Below, one piece after another: positions 36,608-49,925 of a stretch of 64,000 nt of DNA. The notes under the pieces were generated by a model that saw only the letters and a program-made list of their open reading frames with translations, did no database searches and was not told the origin of the DNA. Position numbers and translations under genes: made by a program. The stretch covers positions 1,493,001 through 1,557,000 of the forward strand of contig CM035236.1 of assembly GCA_020226215.1 (NCBI GenBank), in the 5' to 3' direction. Position 1 is the first letter of the stretch, and each line of letters begins with the position of its first letter. The stretch comes from Sindora glabra (Eukaryota > Streptophyta > Magnoliopsida > Fabales > Fabaceae).

Positions 36608-38659
36608 ATGGGTCGTTTGAGAGCTTTATCTAATCTCCACCATCACCATAAAAAACAAAACTGACCGCTGATTATGCTGGTATTGTCGATTAAATATTCC
36701 CATAATCTTACCTAGCATTAATCTTCACCTTGTGCATGTTGGCCATCACCACCAGCTTCAATTCTCTCTTTGACTAGCATTGCATTTTCTGGCTTCCACT
36801 TTTTTGGAATATTCCAAATTCTAAATCCCAGATATCTATCTTCCTCCCCCCTGGCTGTTAGAATGGCATGGTAAGCCTATATTATAAAATATTTTTATGG
36901 AAAAATATTATTTGCATAAAGGATTTTCACACTATATCTATATATCATATAATTAGTAAAATAATGCATAATAATATGGTATGTATAGTTGAAGAAAATA
37001 ACTTTTCTAAAAATAATAAATATTACCGATATATGTTGGATTCTATCGGATTCCCATTCCTGTCAGATGGCAACAAGATCTAACTGTTTTAAATATTTGC
37101 AACATGCATACATGCAACTTGATCCAATCTTTGACTGTGAATGCAAGGCCAGCTAATATTTTCCCTACCAGCAGGCCGAAAGATTCCAAAACATTAATTC
37201 TTCTGTGTCATATATGTGCGTCTATACATACACGTGCATAATAAAAACGGTAAGTCGTCTAACACACAATATCATAAATTTAAAGCTAAAACATTAAAGT
37301 CCTGAAAAATATTTTTTATTCATTATAGTGCAAATTAAAATATTATTTATTCTTTGCTTGAAATTATAAAAAAAATTAATTTATTTAAAATAGAGTTTAT
37401 GAACAATTTGATATCTAAATTAAATCTTAAATAAATTAATATTTTTATGATTTAAGTTTTAATTTTTAATTAATATCACATTGAGAAATCTTCTCGAGCC
37501 CCATTTCTCCCGCCTTTGTATTGCTTGACCCTTCATCTCGAGGGGTTTGCGTTGTGACGATTAAATAATAAATAAGGTAGTCAATATATGTGAATCTTTT
37601 CCCAGAGACGCAAACAAGGAGTCAGAGAACATAAACTCAACTCCAACTCGAAAAGATGAGAGGAGGAGGATCGTTTTAGGAATACTTGACCTTCGATGCA
37701 ATATTAAAGTATGGTGTCATCGGTGAGCACTTTTAAATTCCAACGTCAATAATTTTTTAATCCCACAAGATGTCTCTTAAACTCATCACACCAGAATCTG
37801 TAAGATATTTATTCATGCAATAAGATTAGTTTACAAAAGAATTTCTTATGAAAATGATGAATTACACGTTCAAATCTCTTGCACTTATCTTTTGCCCTTG
37901 GCTTTTTCAGAAGAGATAACCAAAGTAATAGGGAAATAAAGAGAATGGCGTTTGTCCCAATCTCACGGCTTGGTGAAAAGAGTGGTTTAGAGTGAAGGGG
38001 AAAGAGACAGACGGGCTTCAATTCGAGGAGATGAGATGAGGATAAGGGAGGCAATGATTGCTTGTTGGAGAAGGTGTCAAACACATAACTGGAAACTTGT
38101 TCATATATGAAGTTCAAATTTCTAACTATTGCTAGATATGCAGTACATCCATTTTCTAATAAGTTTGTGAATTTTTGTGCAGGAGAGAACCTTTTAGATT
38201 TTGTCAGTCCATATATGTTAAAATCATAACTTTTTAATTTTTAAAATATTAAAATTTATAAAAATTAACACTTATCCTTCATTTATTAATTATATAGCAT
38301 AATCAAACAATATAAGAATTTTCGTGTGCTGGAAACCAAACTAAAACATCTTTGTTATTCATTACGGACAAAATGGAGTATATATGACATAACAATATGG
38401 AAACGTGTGTTTAGCTTTTTCCTGTTTCCGCTCACTACTTATACATATTTCTGCTTCCTCGCAGAATTCGTTTACACGCAGAGCAACACAGAGACAGAGA
38501 GATGAGAATAAGTGCTAGATTCAAATCTTCGCTAGAGCAGTAGATGGGGAACAACAGCATCTGTTTCATGAGAAGGCACACACAGTAAACGACGGAACCA
38601 CGACCCCATCGCTAATAATATTTTTCCACGGATATATATATATATATATATATATAAAG

Positions 38660-39914
38660 AAAATGAATGAAAAATAATATTTTTCTTTACTTGGATGTAG
38701 TGGGTAAAAAAAATATAAAAAAGTGAAACTTATCCAAAAATTTTCTTATTACATTTGAATAAAAAATGAATGGAATATTCACTTACTATAATTTTACTTT
38801 TATTTTATTTATCTTGAAAACACTTATATTTTACTTCGTATTACTTATTTTCCAACAGAAAACTCACTTATTTTACTTTTGACTCAAATTTGCCAAATAG
38901 TTATATAAAAATTAAGTTAGACAACTAACTTAACATGTACATTGTACTAACCATGCGGTTGAAAAATAATTTATGAAAAAAGTGGTGTTTTTGAGAAATT
39001 TATTTTTAAGAAATGACACATAAATTGTTGAAAAGTCTATTATTGTTTTTCTCATAATAAAATATCATAAAACTAGCCCTTCATATTCGAAAATCAATCA
39101 AACAGAAATTGAATTTAAATTGAATAATTTGCATAATAAAAAAAAGTTGTGAATGAAAAATGAGTAAATAATAGTTTTCTACTCTAATGCAATGAGTTTA
39201 TGCAATAATTTGTAACACAATATCTTAAATTTTTATAATATTGTTATAAAATTTAATTGAAATATATTTGACAAAAGCAAGAGATAATAATCAATATTTA
39301 ATTTATAGTTAAAATTTGGAAAATCAAGGTGCTATGAAAGTAAAAGTAAAAAGAAATTCTTTTCTTAATAAGATGTTTACAACATTTGTAATATGCTATT
39401 AAAATTTTGTATGGATACTTAATTAATAATATTTTTATATTTTTATTTATTAAATATATGTTTAAAAAACTATACATAAGTATAGTCAATTATGATTGTA
39501 GTTATTATTGGCCATGAACAAAGAAAAGGCTTCAATGCACAAGTCGTGTTAGTATACCACTAGTTTAGGTTGCTAAATCTCACTCATCCTACACAATGTA
39601 AGATGAATGAAATTCAATAGCCTAAATTAGTAATACACTAATATAATTAGTATACCATAATTGTTATCAAAAAAGGAATATTAAATAAATATATGGGGTT
39701 AAAGGATAAAATTGTTATTCAATTTAATTTAATGTTATTTTCTCTTATTTTCTATCATATAAATAAGTAAAGGAAAATTATTTTTTTCTCCTTTTTATTT
39801 TTCTTATTTTGACACATCAAGATAAGGAAAGAGAAAACTCCTTTTCAATTATTTTCTTTTTTTTCTTCTTCTTCTTTTTTTTTTTTGGACATTCAAACAA
39901 GAGTAATGATTCAT
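38660..39914. mobile_element. Small TIR-like insertion in exon 1 of the LOR copy
   Basis: About 1.25 kb interrupting sequence continuous in the parent gene. Near its left end is ATGAATGAAAA and TTTACTTGGATG; near its right end are GGACATTCAAACAAGAG and GATTCAT, which pair loosely as an inverted repeat. No coding region is seen inside. A TA run lies just before it (38634-38656). The exact ends and target duplication are not clear. Confidence 0.5.
39548..39644. repeat. Foldback hairpin with 45-bp arms
   Basis: Left arm 39548-39592 (containing TAGTTTAGGTTGCTAAATC) and right arm 39598-39644 (GTAAGATGAATG through CACTAATAT) are imperfect complements, about three quarters paired, with a 5-base loop. 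Inside the insertion above. Confidence 0.7.
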
Positions 39915-40392
39915 ATAAAATCCCTTCTAATTAGTTGAAAGGGATTAACGATAGTTGATTGTTATAGAAATCTGGTGAATTGGGTCAACAATTTTATTAG
40001 TCACCCAAACGAGGTTGTTCTCATGGATGCTAGTGGCGAAATCTTTTATCATCATGCAATGTCGTAGGGTACATATAACTTACTTTCCTTTACTATCATT
40101 GATTATCATATCTTTATCCCTGTGCTTATTTTATATATATGACCTTCCTCTTATTGCCCTTCATCCTCATCCATTCATATATAAGTACACTCTATTTTTT
40201 AGTATTCATAGTTAATATATGAATGCTTGAATTATTATATGTTTAAAACGCCATGCATGAATCTAAGCAAATATAAAAATTTGCATTGTTTTGATTTTTT
40301 GAAGAAAATAGAAACATCTATTGATCATACGTATTGGCTATTTAGTTAGAGAGATATATAGTAGTGTTAATTAATGATACACTTTGGTTAAA

Positions 40393-40806
40393 AAGGGCAA
40401 TCATCATATAAAAACAAAATTATCAAAACATAAGGGAGTGAATTGACTTTAACAAAAATTAACAATTAAAATTGCACATAAGATGTGTGAAATAGTGAAG
40501 AGCATATTGAAATTTTTTTATATTTTGATGAATATATAATTTTAAAAATATAAAATAAATTTGAAAAGGTTATAAATATCTTGAATGTATGTTAAGAATA
40601 ATTTCTTCAAGGAACTTAGTATGAATAATAGTGTAAAAACCCTTTTTTAAAAAAGGAGCAAGAATAAAAAGATAGAAAAAAAATAATGATACTAAGAATT
40701 TTTATAAACATTTGATGGTACAAAAAGAATATCTTTTTGAATCTACTCTTCTATTTTCAAACTATCAATTTTTACTTAAGATATTCATTAATTTTTAAGC
40801 TTAATC
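40393..40806. other. Left flank of the large insertion, unassigned
   Basis: AT-rich DNA between the point where the LOR intron homology stops and the MULE left repeat. No coding region. May belong to an older element into which the MULE jumped. Confidence 0.4.
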
Positions 40807-41006
40807 TTTGGTTCCCTTTAAATACATAATTTAATTTTAGTCCTTCAAACTTCAAAATGGGCCTAAATGTGGTTCAAGTCACTAATTGACGTTAGATTTT
40901 AGCATACCCCTCCCATGTGGTATGTATCCATCCAGCATGGCAATTAATGCTAAGAAAAGGTGGGATCCATATAGGCCATATTAGACCACACCGTGCTAAT
41001 CAAGTG
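40807..41006 (+). repeat. MULE left terminal inverted repeat
   Basis: Pairs with 47555-47740. Weaker similarity continues inward to about 41095 (TTTTGCCCTAAAT). Confidence 0.85.
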
Positions 41007-41214
41007 TTCAAGCCTTATTTTCCTTTTCTAGCATAAGCTAGGACTTGTTTCCTCAAACGCCAACCATTTTGCCCTAAATTTATTGCAATAGTAATACATG
41101 GGTGGAGAAATTGAAACCTCAAAAGTTTCTATCAAGAGAAGCATAGCATTGAAGCATTGCTATTGTATGAAGGAAGTAGTGATAAGAACATCATAGGCTT
41201 ATGACAATCTTGGT

Positions 41215-41571
41215 TAGGCCTATCAAACAGGTCAGCCCGTGCGGATACAGATCGAGTCCGTGATGAGTCGATTCGCGATAGGTCAAGTCTGTAATAGGTT
41301 AGTTCGTATTACCCATGTTCAAAATAAGTTTAATTTTAAGGGGTCCATATCCATTAAAACCCGTGACAGATATAGGCCAATCCCAAGTTTTAAGTGAAAA
41401 TTCGTAAGTTTGGTGAATACAGGTCGGTCTATTACAGACTAGGTCCATCACGGGCCGGTCCGTATTACTTGCGTTCAAAAAATGGGCTCAATTCTTAAGG
41501 TCTGGATCCATAAAAATGGGTCGTGGGTCGTGGGTCGTGGGTTGTGGGTCGTGACCCGTTTGATAGTCCTA
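41215..41571. mobile_element. 357-bp hAT-type MITE
   Basis: Starts TAGGCCTATCAAACAGGTC and ends with the near complement (GACCCGTTTGATAGTCCTA), a TIR of about 19 bp. It is flanked by ATCTTGGT and ATCTTAGT, an 8-bp duplication with one mismatch, as expected for hAT elements. The interior is non-coding, with GGTCC/CGTATTAC-like repeats and a short (GGGTCGT)n run at about 41517-41555. Confidence 0.85.
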
Positions 41572-41579
41572 ATCTTAGT

Positions 41580-43386
41580 CATCATTTTTATAATTGCATT
41601 GATGCAAAATATGGTTGTAATTTCTTTGCTTGGTATACCAAAACACAGGAAGAAAATAATAGAGAAATTGCTTAGAAAGGTTAATTTGTTAGAAAATAAG
41701 CAAAAATTGAATATTATAAGCTTGTGTTTCACTAGCTTTATGGTTACAATATTAACATTTTTACTGCTGAAAATTGTAGTATAGGGTGGTAGGAGTCAAG
41801 GCTTAATTGTAAGATAGAAAGGGCTTTGTAGTTTAAAATTTGTTTTTATGAAATGTGCAATAACATGATAAAGTTTATGAGGTGCTCTATTTTGCAATGT
41901 AATAACAGCAACAAAAAAATGTAATGATGCTTTACCTTAAAATGAAATTATGATTTTTCTTAGCTAAACTGCATGTTCTATTCTCTCATATTTGGAATGC
42001 AAGTTTTACTAAGTTTTGAATGCAATCTTTGAATACTGTTATCAACTGAATAATACAATTGTGATGTTTAATCTATTATCATAGGTTTAATTAAGTTTGA
42101 AGTACTAGTTTGACACAAGAACAAACAAGTTTAAGTCACACTTTAGGAAACCCATTTTCTTACTCTAGTTAAAATCAAACTTCTAAACATTCATTTGTAA
42201 TTATAATAGGAATATCGAAGCTCCTTCTTAAAATACAATCCTATAAGAGATCATATATTGTAGGTGTTTGAATTCTCTTTTAGAAATGTATTATTAGTAA
42301 TCATTATGTAGAATTGGACTACATCTACTTAATATAAGCATCCATGTGCTTATCCTGATTGGAAATTTTTAGGAAAGAATAGACTATAGCATTATAACAT
42401 TGACTTGGTCTTAAATTTAGCTAATGTCATTTTATGGAATGGCTTCTAACTTAACTCTTTTGTATTTATCAATATGTAGAATTTCTAAAACTTAGTTTTC
42501 ATTGATGACTAGCAACTATGCTAGATGTTAACCTTATTAACCTTATCATTATGAATTGTCCAAGGATGTTTTGTTGCCTCCCATTATTATTTGGCAATAG
42601 TAAATAAAGTCCTCAAGCAAAAATAATATTTAGATATGAAATTATTCATTATGGTAGAGAAGAAGGTGGTGGTAATGTTTGACTTATATTCAATATTAAA
42701 GGCTTAATTGAAGGACTTGATAAAAGTATTCAATGTAGCCAAAACCAATAAAAGAAAAATTAAAATATGTAAAAAATTTAAATTAATTTCTTTTCATTTA
42801 CTAATATATATCCTAAACAACACATACTAAAGTAGTCAACAAAATAGTGCCAACAATAATGACTTATAAAGTAATCATAACTGCAATAGTATAGGTAATT
42901 CAATTCTTTAATATATCTCATATTCTAAATACTAATTAAATTAGCTTACAAAATATACTAGATATGAAAAATGTTAAATCTCATATTTAGCATTGGTTAT
43001 CCCTTCATCTATGTTAAATTGTTGTGAGCAAATAACATTGTCAAGTCTCTTTTTATTGCCCTTACTTATGGATTACAATGTTTCCTTTGTGACATATGGT
43101 GCTCCTTTCTTTGTGAAGGCTTTCTTTTTTTACTTAATCCTAAAATTTGCATCGTTAGTATGCTTTTTCATTAATTTCTAAGAGATTTTTTGTTTTTGGA
43201 CTTGTTACTCCGGCTTTGGCCCTAACTTATTAAATCTATTGTAGTGGCTGCCATAGTAGAATTTGAGGCTTGTCCTCTTGTACTTAAGCCTTGTCCCTTT
43301 AGGTTGAACACCCCTCTATTGCCTTCAAGAAGTATCTCTCTATATACCTTTGTCTTCCTTTTACAACTTCTAACATTATGGCCAAA
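41580..43386. other. MULE interior, no gene seen
   Basis: AT-rich sequence inside the MULE downstream of the transposase remains. No motif recognised. Confidence 0.4.
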
Positions 43387-46300
43387 TTATTTGCATTTTG
43401 TACACTTATAAGTAGAATGGTGCCTTGGCAACTTGTTAGGGTCCATTTGCTTCTTATTAAGGTCTTTTTTTCTCATTTTCTTAGGCTTTCTGAGATGTTG
43501 TCTCATTATTGGAGGTTGAATTAGACTAGCATCAGACTTTGGCCATAACTTGGGCTCGTTAATAGGATGAATCATATATTGGTAACATTTTAGATATGTC
43601 TCCCTATTGCAAGAAGAAAATTTTTGCATGGTTAAGATTAATATCATAAAAAGATTTAAATGATTATAAAAAATAAATTATTATATCATGTACACCTATA
43701 GTAATTGTCTATACAATCCTCAGGCTTATGGTTGCATTATGTCATTGCTGCCACTAAGTGATAACATGGGATCCTGGTTAAATCCAAATGCTTGCAAGAG
43801 CAACTTTTATCAATAAGAATCACAATGTATCTATTTGGTTTTTTCTTAACTTTGAACTAGGCATATTTTTCATCCCCACCTTTCTTGGTGTCCATTGATC
43901 ACTTTCTCTTTTGATGGCCTCTAATTTTTTTTTGTATGTTTAGACATAAAGAACCTTTGTATCTTTTAACCTTTTTTCAATTTTAATGAATTTTTCTATT
44001 AAATAATATCTAATTTTTTTTACTAATTGTATGATAAGCTTGTCCTTAAACTTAAGAATGGCTCTGTTGAAGGCTTCACACATATTGTTTATTTGCAAGT
44101 GGCACTTGGTGTGAGTTGAAAAAGCAGACTTACTCCATTGTGAAGGGTGGAATTCTTTTGTCATATGTTGCCAAGCCTTACTATCTAACTTCCTAAGCTT
44201 TTCCATAACCATCTCATATTCTAGAATAATGGTTGCTCTAATTGCCTTCTATAAAGCATATTTCACATTATCTCTTGGAAATATTTTTTTTTTAAATTAA
44301 AACTAAAGTGCTTCATACAAAAATGATGTTCTACACCCTTCTGTAATTCTCTAATAGGCTTTTCCAACCCCTATCAATATAATTTGAGCATAAAACTAGT
44401 AGCTATTTGAAAGTAGTTAACTAACTAAAATGAATAGGAAATAAACTAATAGCTTAAACCAAGACATGCGTAATCACTACTAGTATTATGTTATCTTCAA
44501 ATGTGCATATTTATTACCAATCACTATATCAAAAATAATTGTTATTTTCTACTCCTATGAGTGGCTCTTAGTAAGCTTTAAGTTAAACTTTAATCTATCA
44601 ATATTTTAACTCCATACACAACCCTATGTATTTAGTTTTTAAAGAATTAAATTACTACCATTGGACATCATGATATAATGGGAGGAAGATCATTACTTAG
44701 TTTGAGACTTAGATTTCAGTCTTTGTAAAATATTTTACAAGGCTAACCTGGCATAATTTGTTAATATCAGGGGAAAAGTTAAGAAAAATGTAATGTTTAA
44801 TGTATATTAACATAGCAAAGCCACTATGCACAATATTAAGCAATGTTTACAAAACATTCTCCTAATGTGAAGTAAATCAATGTCCAGTGGTAATTATACA
44901 AAATTATCCATACATATCCCTCCATCAAAGCTCCACGTACTATCATGAGATTCGTAGCTATTTCCTAACTATCCAAGGTAATAGTTCTGAAGTCAAGATT
45001 TTAAAGCTCAAGTATTATCTAACTAGAAATATAACATGTCATTTTCATTAAAAAAGAAAGAAAGGGAAATTACTATGTTATCTAATCTACTTTTAAACCT
45101 TTGTATTAATAGTTTTGAATTAAAATGCCAAAAAATATGTAATACTAAAATCTCTTGAGATAATGATAAATTTTATAATTTGATTAAAATATAGCTATTG
45201 CTGAAAAAAATGAAAAAATAGTTAATTATATGAATCTTAACTTTTTGCTGATCTAAAATGAAAAACTAACCATGCTCTATATGTCTTGTGTAAAATTCTC
45301 CATAAACCACGTCCAGTAGTTTAAATATTGTACCTCTATCACTGTAAAGGCAATTGGAAAGATATCATTATTTCTATCCTTTCCAACAGGTCTAAGTAAT
45401 TGTCTTCCATGCAACCCTTTTAAAAAACAGTCATCCAAGCCAATCAATGGTCTACAACATTGCACAAAAGAATTTTTACAACCCTCAACGTGAATATATA
45501 ATCTCTCAAAAGTTGGCAGCACCTTTAATGATGACTTGTTTATGCTAATGATAATCAAAAAGTCATTATTACTCCTAAGTAATTCTTTCACATAACTACA
45601 TAACATCTCATATTGATCCTTTAAAGAACCCTTTACTAGTTCTATTACTTTTCTTTTAGCCTTATATGCTTGCCCCTTAGAGAGATGGACACCCCATTCC
45701 TTTTTAGCTTTATTTTGAATTGCCTTATAATTAATATTCGGATTCTATCTCACAACATCCATAAACTTCACTCCTAGCAACTTTGTTTTTTCTTACGGGT
45801 TTTTAAATTTCCTTGGATAAGTATGGATATCATCCAACCTTGTAACTTGCCATACTCATTTATGAGTATAAAGACTTATACTTAAGTAATACAGTTAACC
45901 ATTTTTGCATGCCACCACTAGCCTTTCCTTTCATCTTTGTTAACCCAAATTGGCTTCCTTTGACAAAGTTCATAATGGTGGATAATATCCTTGACACTAG
46001 GTTTATCCACAAAGTCAAATCTTACTTTGAATTTAATTTCTTTAGCATTTTGTGGCATCTTAAATTTAAGAAATTTCTTAAATTTAAGCCTTGTTTTGTC
46101 ATGTTCTTTTTCTACTTCAAAAACATTTGGATCGTCAAGATCATTAAATTCGACATTTTCATTTATCCGACCCTCATTGACAATTATTAATAGGCTCCAA
46201 TTGGTGTTTTGCTTCCATTTTACAACTATAGGTTTTTCTTCTTTTCTACATTCCCTACCATTATGTCCACTACTTGCATCACAATCTAAATTTTAATCAT

Positions 46301-46708
46301 CATCACTTTTTTTTTACTTTGAATTACCTGTTACACTACCTTCCTCCACTTCATCCAAGTATTCAATGTCTACCTCAAACACGTCTTTCTCATTCAATTC
46401 AACTTCAACCTTATCATACTCCAACCTCACCTTCATCTTTCTCATTCATACATTAACTCCTTCATTCACCTCAACACGAGCCCACTTCCCTTATTCACCT
46501 CCACATTAACTTCATGTCCCTCACTCACCTGAACTTCAACATTATTTTGCTCCAAGTAATGCACCTCTTCTACCAACTTGAGAATATCCACTTCATGCTC
46601 AACAAATATCTCCATATATGCATACCCTTTTATAGCATTTGTTAAGTTTTTCACATCATCATCCCTATTTAACAATCTTCTACCACTAGCTAAGTTTTGT
46701 CTTGGCAC
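43387..46708 (-). pseudogene. MURA-like transposase remains
   Basis: Read right to left on the - strand. 46466-46708 is a possible N-terminal part (acidic, unplaced). 45277-45606 is the catalytic core with CRPLIGLDDCFLKG, LLRPVGKDRNNDIFPIAF and YWTWFMENF, the family hallmark around the first catalytic Asp. 43940-44212 has CEAFNRAILKFKDKLI, typical of the region after the core. Near 43380-43420 is a CCHC knuckle (CTKCK, a stop, then FGHNVRSC). Frames change and stops are frequent, so no active transposase is encoded. In live elements this protein catalyses cut-and-paste movement with 9-bp duplications. Confidence 0.85.
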
Positions 46709-47554
46709 TTTCCACTATAGTATTTTATAGGATTCGTACTTTAAATGTCTTACCAATTGGGCCACATTAAATAAACAAAACTCATATGCATCAAAGCTCT
46801 TCACTTTATGCACTTTTCCCCTAATATAGTTTAATGTAGGTTAATTTTTATTAACAAATTTACCCCCATGATGAATTACAAGAGCGAATTTTGAATTAGA
46901 GTAACATTATAGTACAAAAAGAAATAAAATTTAAATATTATAAATTAAAAATTGAGATTATAATTAAAATTAAATAAATATAAATTTATTAAAAAATTAT
47001 TTTTACACAGTGCAAAAAATTCATGCTTTGATTAAAAGATGGAATCATATAGAATTCTGACAAACAAAAAGAGAATGTAAAGTAAGGGACCACTGTCTCA
47101 AATGAAATTAACTCAAAATCCTAAACATATGTTGAACTATTGTACACGAAGCAAATATGCCCCACCCATCATTATAAAAGGTAATAAAGGAACCCACCCA
47201 TTATTCAAAGTTTCCAAAGAAAAAAATACCCACCTAGCATTTAAAATAACATATAGACAAACAAAAGGAATAGTGATGACAACATAAAAAATTATCTTTA
47301 TATCTTCACCTTGATTGACACCCGAAAGGGTCTGTTGCCTAATAATCCCAGCATCTTTTGTTTGCTATTCAACTAACATACAATAAAATGATACCCACTA
47401 ATCCACGACTTCAAATCCCTAAACCCTTCTTATCCCTTTATTGTACTGCAAATTAGGAATGAAAAATTTTTTACAAAGTAATTGAGGATCAAGGGTTACA
47501 CAAAATGAGCTATAAAAAAATTAGGGCAACATCAATACTATAGAAGGCTCAAAC

Positions 47555-47740
47555 GCCTGATTGGCATAATGGTCCAACATGGCCTATGTGGACCTTATTT
47601 TTTCTCAACACTAATTACCATGCTAGATGGCCACATGTCATGTAGGAGGGATTTATTAAAATCTAACATCAATCAGTGACTTGGGCCACATTTGAGCCTT
47701 GAAAGACTAAAATTGAATTATATATTTAACAGGGACCAAA
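47555..47740 (-). repeat. MULE right terminal inverted repeat
   Basis: Inverted copy of 40807-41006; ends with ACAGGGACCAAA. Confidence 0.85.
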
Positions 47741-48900
47741 TGCAATCAATCCACATATTATAAGAACCAAAAAAGTAATTAAGCATATTTTTTTATTAAA
47801 AATATAACACTTAGATTTATGAGATTTACCCAATTTCGATTATGATTTCAAGATTTTTTTAATTTATACTACGATTTCAATCTTCACCTAACTTTACAAA
47901 ATCTTCCTAATCTATGCTAGAATTTTAAATTCACTTAACTTTACAAGATATTCCCATTACTACTAGAATTTCAAGACTATCTAACTTTATAAGATATACC
48001 TATCTATATTAGGATTTCAACTAACTTATAAAGAAGTTTTTCTCACAATCTTACTAGGAGATTTTATAAATTTTCTCTCAAACACCCTTGGAGTGAATTT
48101 GCATGTGTGAGATCAAGAGAAATATAGCAAGAGTTTCAACTATTTAGAGAAGAAGAAGAAGAATATGATTTGCAAGTTGTAACTTAATGTCTTGGTGTAT
48201 CTTCTTTAAACGAAGTGAAGCTTATTTATATTTGAAAATTGTCCTGATCTCCAAGTAGTCTTGTTCAAAAAGCTTCCTTTACTTCCCAAAATGCTGAATA
48301 TTTGAATTTAAATCAAGTGAAATTAGCTTTTGCTTTTTGAGTACATCAAATATGAAATTTGTTCAAAATAGCAAACACGTTGCTCTTTCATTGAAAATTT
48401 GAATTTTAGCTTTAACTTTGGTCAAAAAGTGATGAATAGTAATTTTTAATTCCTTGACAAGTTAGTTGAAACTTTTGAATAAAGAAATATTATATTTATG
48501 AATTAATCATATGTAGGAAATATTTGAATTCAAATTTTCCTCTTGCATATTTGAAATTTCGCCATTCACATTTTGAAATTCCTTCTAAAGATTTGATCTA
48601 ATGGTTACAATTAAATCTTAAATATTAACTGATAGGATCATTTTTTCATAACCAAGATTTTGTCATTTTCAAAATAAAATCAATTATAAAATGATTTTGA
48701 CTATTCTAAAAATATTTAAATGAAAAAGGTCATATTGGGCTTAAATAATAAATAAAGAGTGGTGGCCCAAGAACTTCTAATAAAATGATGGGCTTTGCAA
48801 TATTTGATCCAGTATAATTAAATTAAAAATATATATAAATAATAGGTCTATTTTCTATTTTAATTAAACATTTGGCCCAAAAATATTTTTCACATTTGAT
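47741..48900. other. Right flank of the large insertion, LTR-like but unassigned
   Basis: Repeated phrases (TTTACAAGATATTCCC, ATTTCAAGACTATC) followed by AT-rich DNA. It has the look of the edge of an old retrotransposon, but I found no paired LTR. Homology to the LOR gene resumes at about 48901. Confidence 0.35.
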
Positions 48901-49925
48901 TCTTCGATCAGATAGTCCAATACGTTGTGTAAGCAAGAATGTGAATATTCTAGATAGCATTCCCAATGTTCAGGCATACGTTTACATTGGAGCCTCGGAT
49001 AAACAATAGGCGTTTAAAGTCAATTGTTATTATGCACATAGGATGTGTAAGGTAGTGAATAAGTGGAAGCTGAGATTAGGAGGACGGAAGCGAATAGGAC
49101 AAATATAGATTTTTCAGGTGCTTGTGTAGCCTGGTTTTGACCCCACCTTTGCCTTGGCACTCGTTTTACTTCTTGATCAAATGTTCTCATGACAATCTTT
49201 TGATATTTCAATTAGTCAAGCACCTAATTCCTCGTATATGTATCAACATCCTAGGATGAAGTAGGATCCTGATTCAATTTTGTAGAAAGACCTGGAAGAG
49301 AAAAATGACAAAGCGAAATAGGAATTGTCAAGCGCTTCATTTGAGTGTACAAAGCCCGCCAAGTTATAATTACGTATTTATCTCTTATGTTTGTACATTG
49401 TGACATACCCTACATAAAACTAATTCAACTTATTTAAATGGGAAAGTTTAATTTGATCTGGATTATATCGAATATATAAATATAAACAAATGCATTAAGA
49501 ATCTGTGTCAAGTAATCAACATTTTTATTAAAATCTTTATATATCTATGGCTTAGCGATTCGTACACCTCTATGCGATACGAAGGCATGCTTTAACATAT
49601 TCCCTGAAGCCATAACAATTGCCTTCAAAAAATACCAATGAAGACGCATGCTTTAAAATGGCAGTTGCAAGCTGTCTATCCGGCACACTCCAGAGTCAAC
49701 TTGGACTTTCTATTGCCTCGTAAAATGCTCTACAGTAGGCAAATACTTCTGCCGTTTTGTACAACCGTGTTTAAGTCACAACATTTGAATCATGTTTACC
49801 CTTCAACTTGAACCCACACATCATAATCATAATATATACAGAACAGCTTGTTACTTACAACCCTACAAATCTGAAATTAAAACAACTGTCAGAGGCCCAA
49901 GCTTCCGAGGTAAAATAACAATTGG

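Larger units (their letters stand above)
40807..47740 (-). mobile_element. Mutator-like element (MULE) with long inverted repeats
   Basis: About 6.9 kb. The left (40807-41006) and right (47555-47740) regions are inverted copies of each other over roughly 190 bp: for instance CAAGTCACTAATTGACGTTAG on the left pairs with the complement of CTAACATCAATCAGTGACTTG on the right. Long TIRs and MURA-like transposase pieces on the - strand define a MULE. The outermost bases and the expected 9-bp target duplication could not be fixed. A hAT-type MITE sits inside near the left end. Confidence 0.85.
38502..49192 (+). pseudogene. Broken LOR gene copy (three pieces)
   Basis: Duplicate of the gene at 16149-17097. 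Piece 1, 38502-38620, keeps the start and GCTAGATTCAAATCTTCG, but a small deletion there shifts the frame to an early TAG. Piece 2, 39916-40068, is the rest of exon 1 (AATCCCTTCTAATTAGTTG) and its splice donor, followed by recognisable intron to about 40392. Piece 3, about 48901-49192, is most of exon 2, ending at the same TGA, with several small gaps and a stop in the middle; about 90 bp at the start of exon 2 are missing. The two gaps are filled by transposon DNA. The promoter and leader of the parent are still visible upstream. No product is expected. Confidence 0.9.
36615..49880. repeat. Segmental duplication, copy 2 (LOR gene broken)
   Basis: Colinear with 13128-17766 in the same orientation. 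It begins GAGAGCTTTATCTAATCTCC and ends near CAACCCTACAAATCTG in the 3' region of the 679-aa gene. Two large insertions, about 38621-39914 and about 40393-48900, explain its length. Substitutions and small gaps are many, so the duplication is not recent. Confidence 0.88.

Noticed and set aside
41482..41784. 100-codon + strand frame.
   Set aside because: Crosses the right edge of the hAT MITE and continues into MULE DNA; no motif.
40780..47800. A 9-bp target duplication for the MULE.
   Set aside because: I compared the bases outside the inverted repeats and found no convincing match; the exact ends are uncertain.
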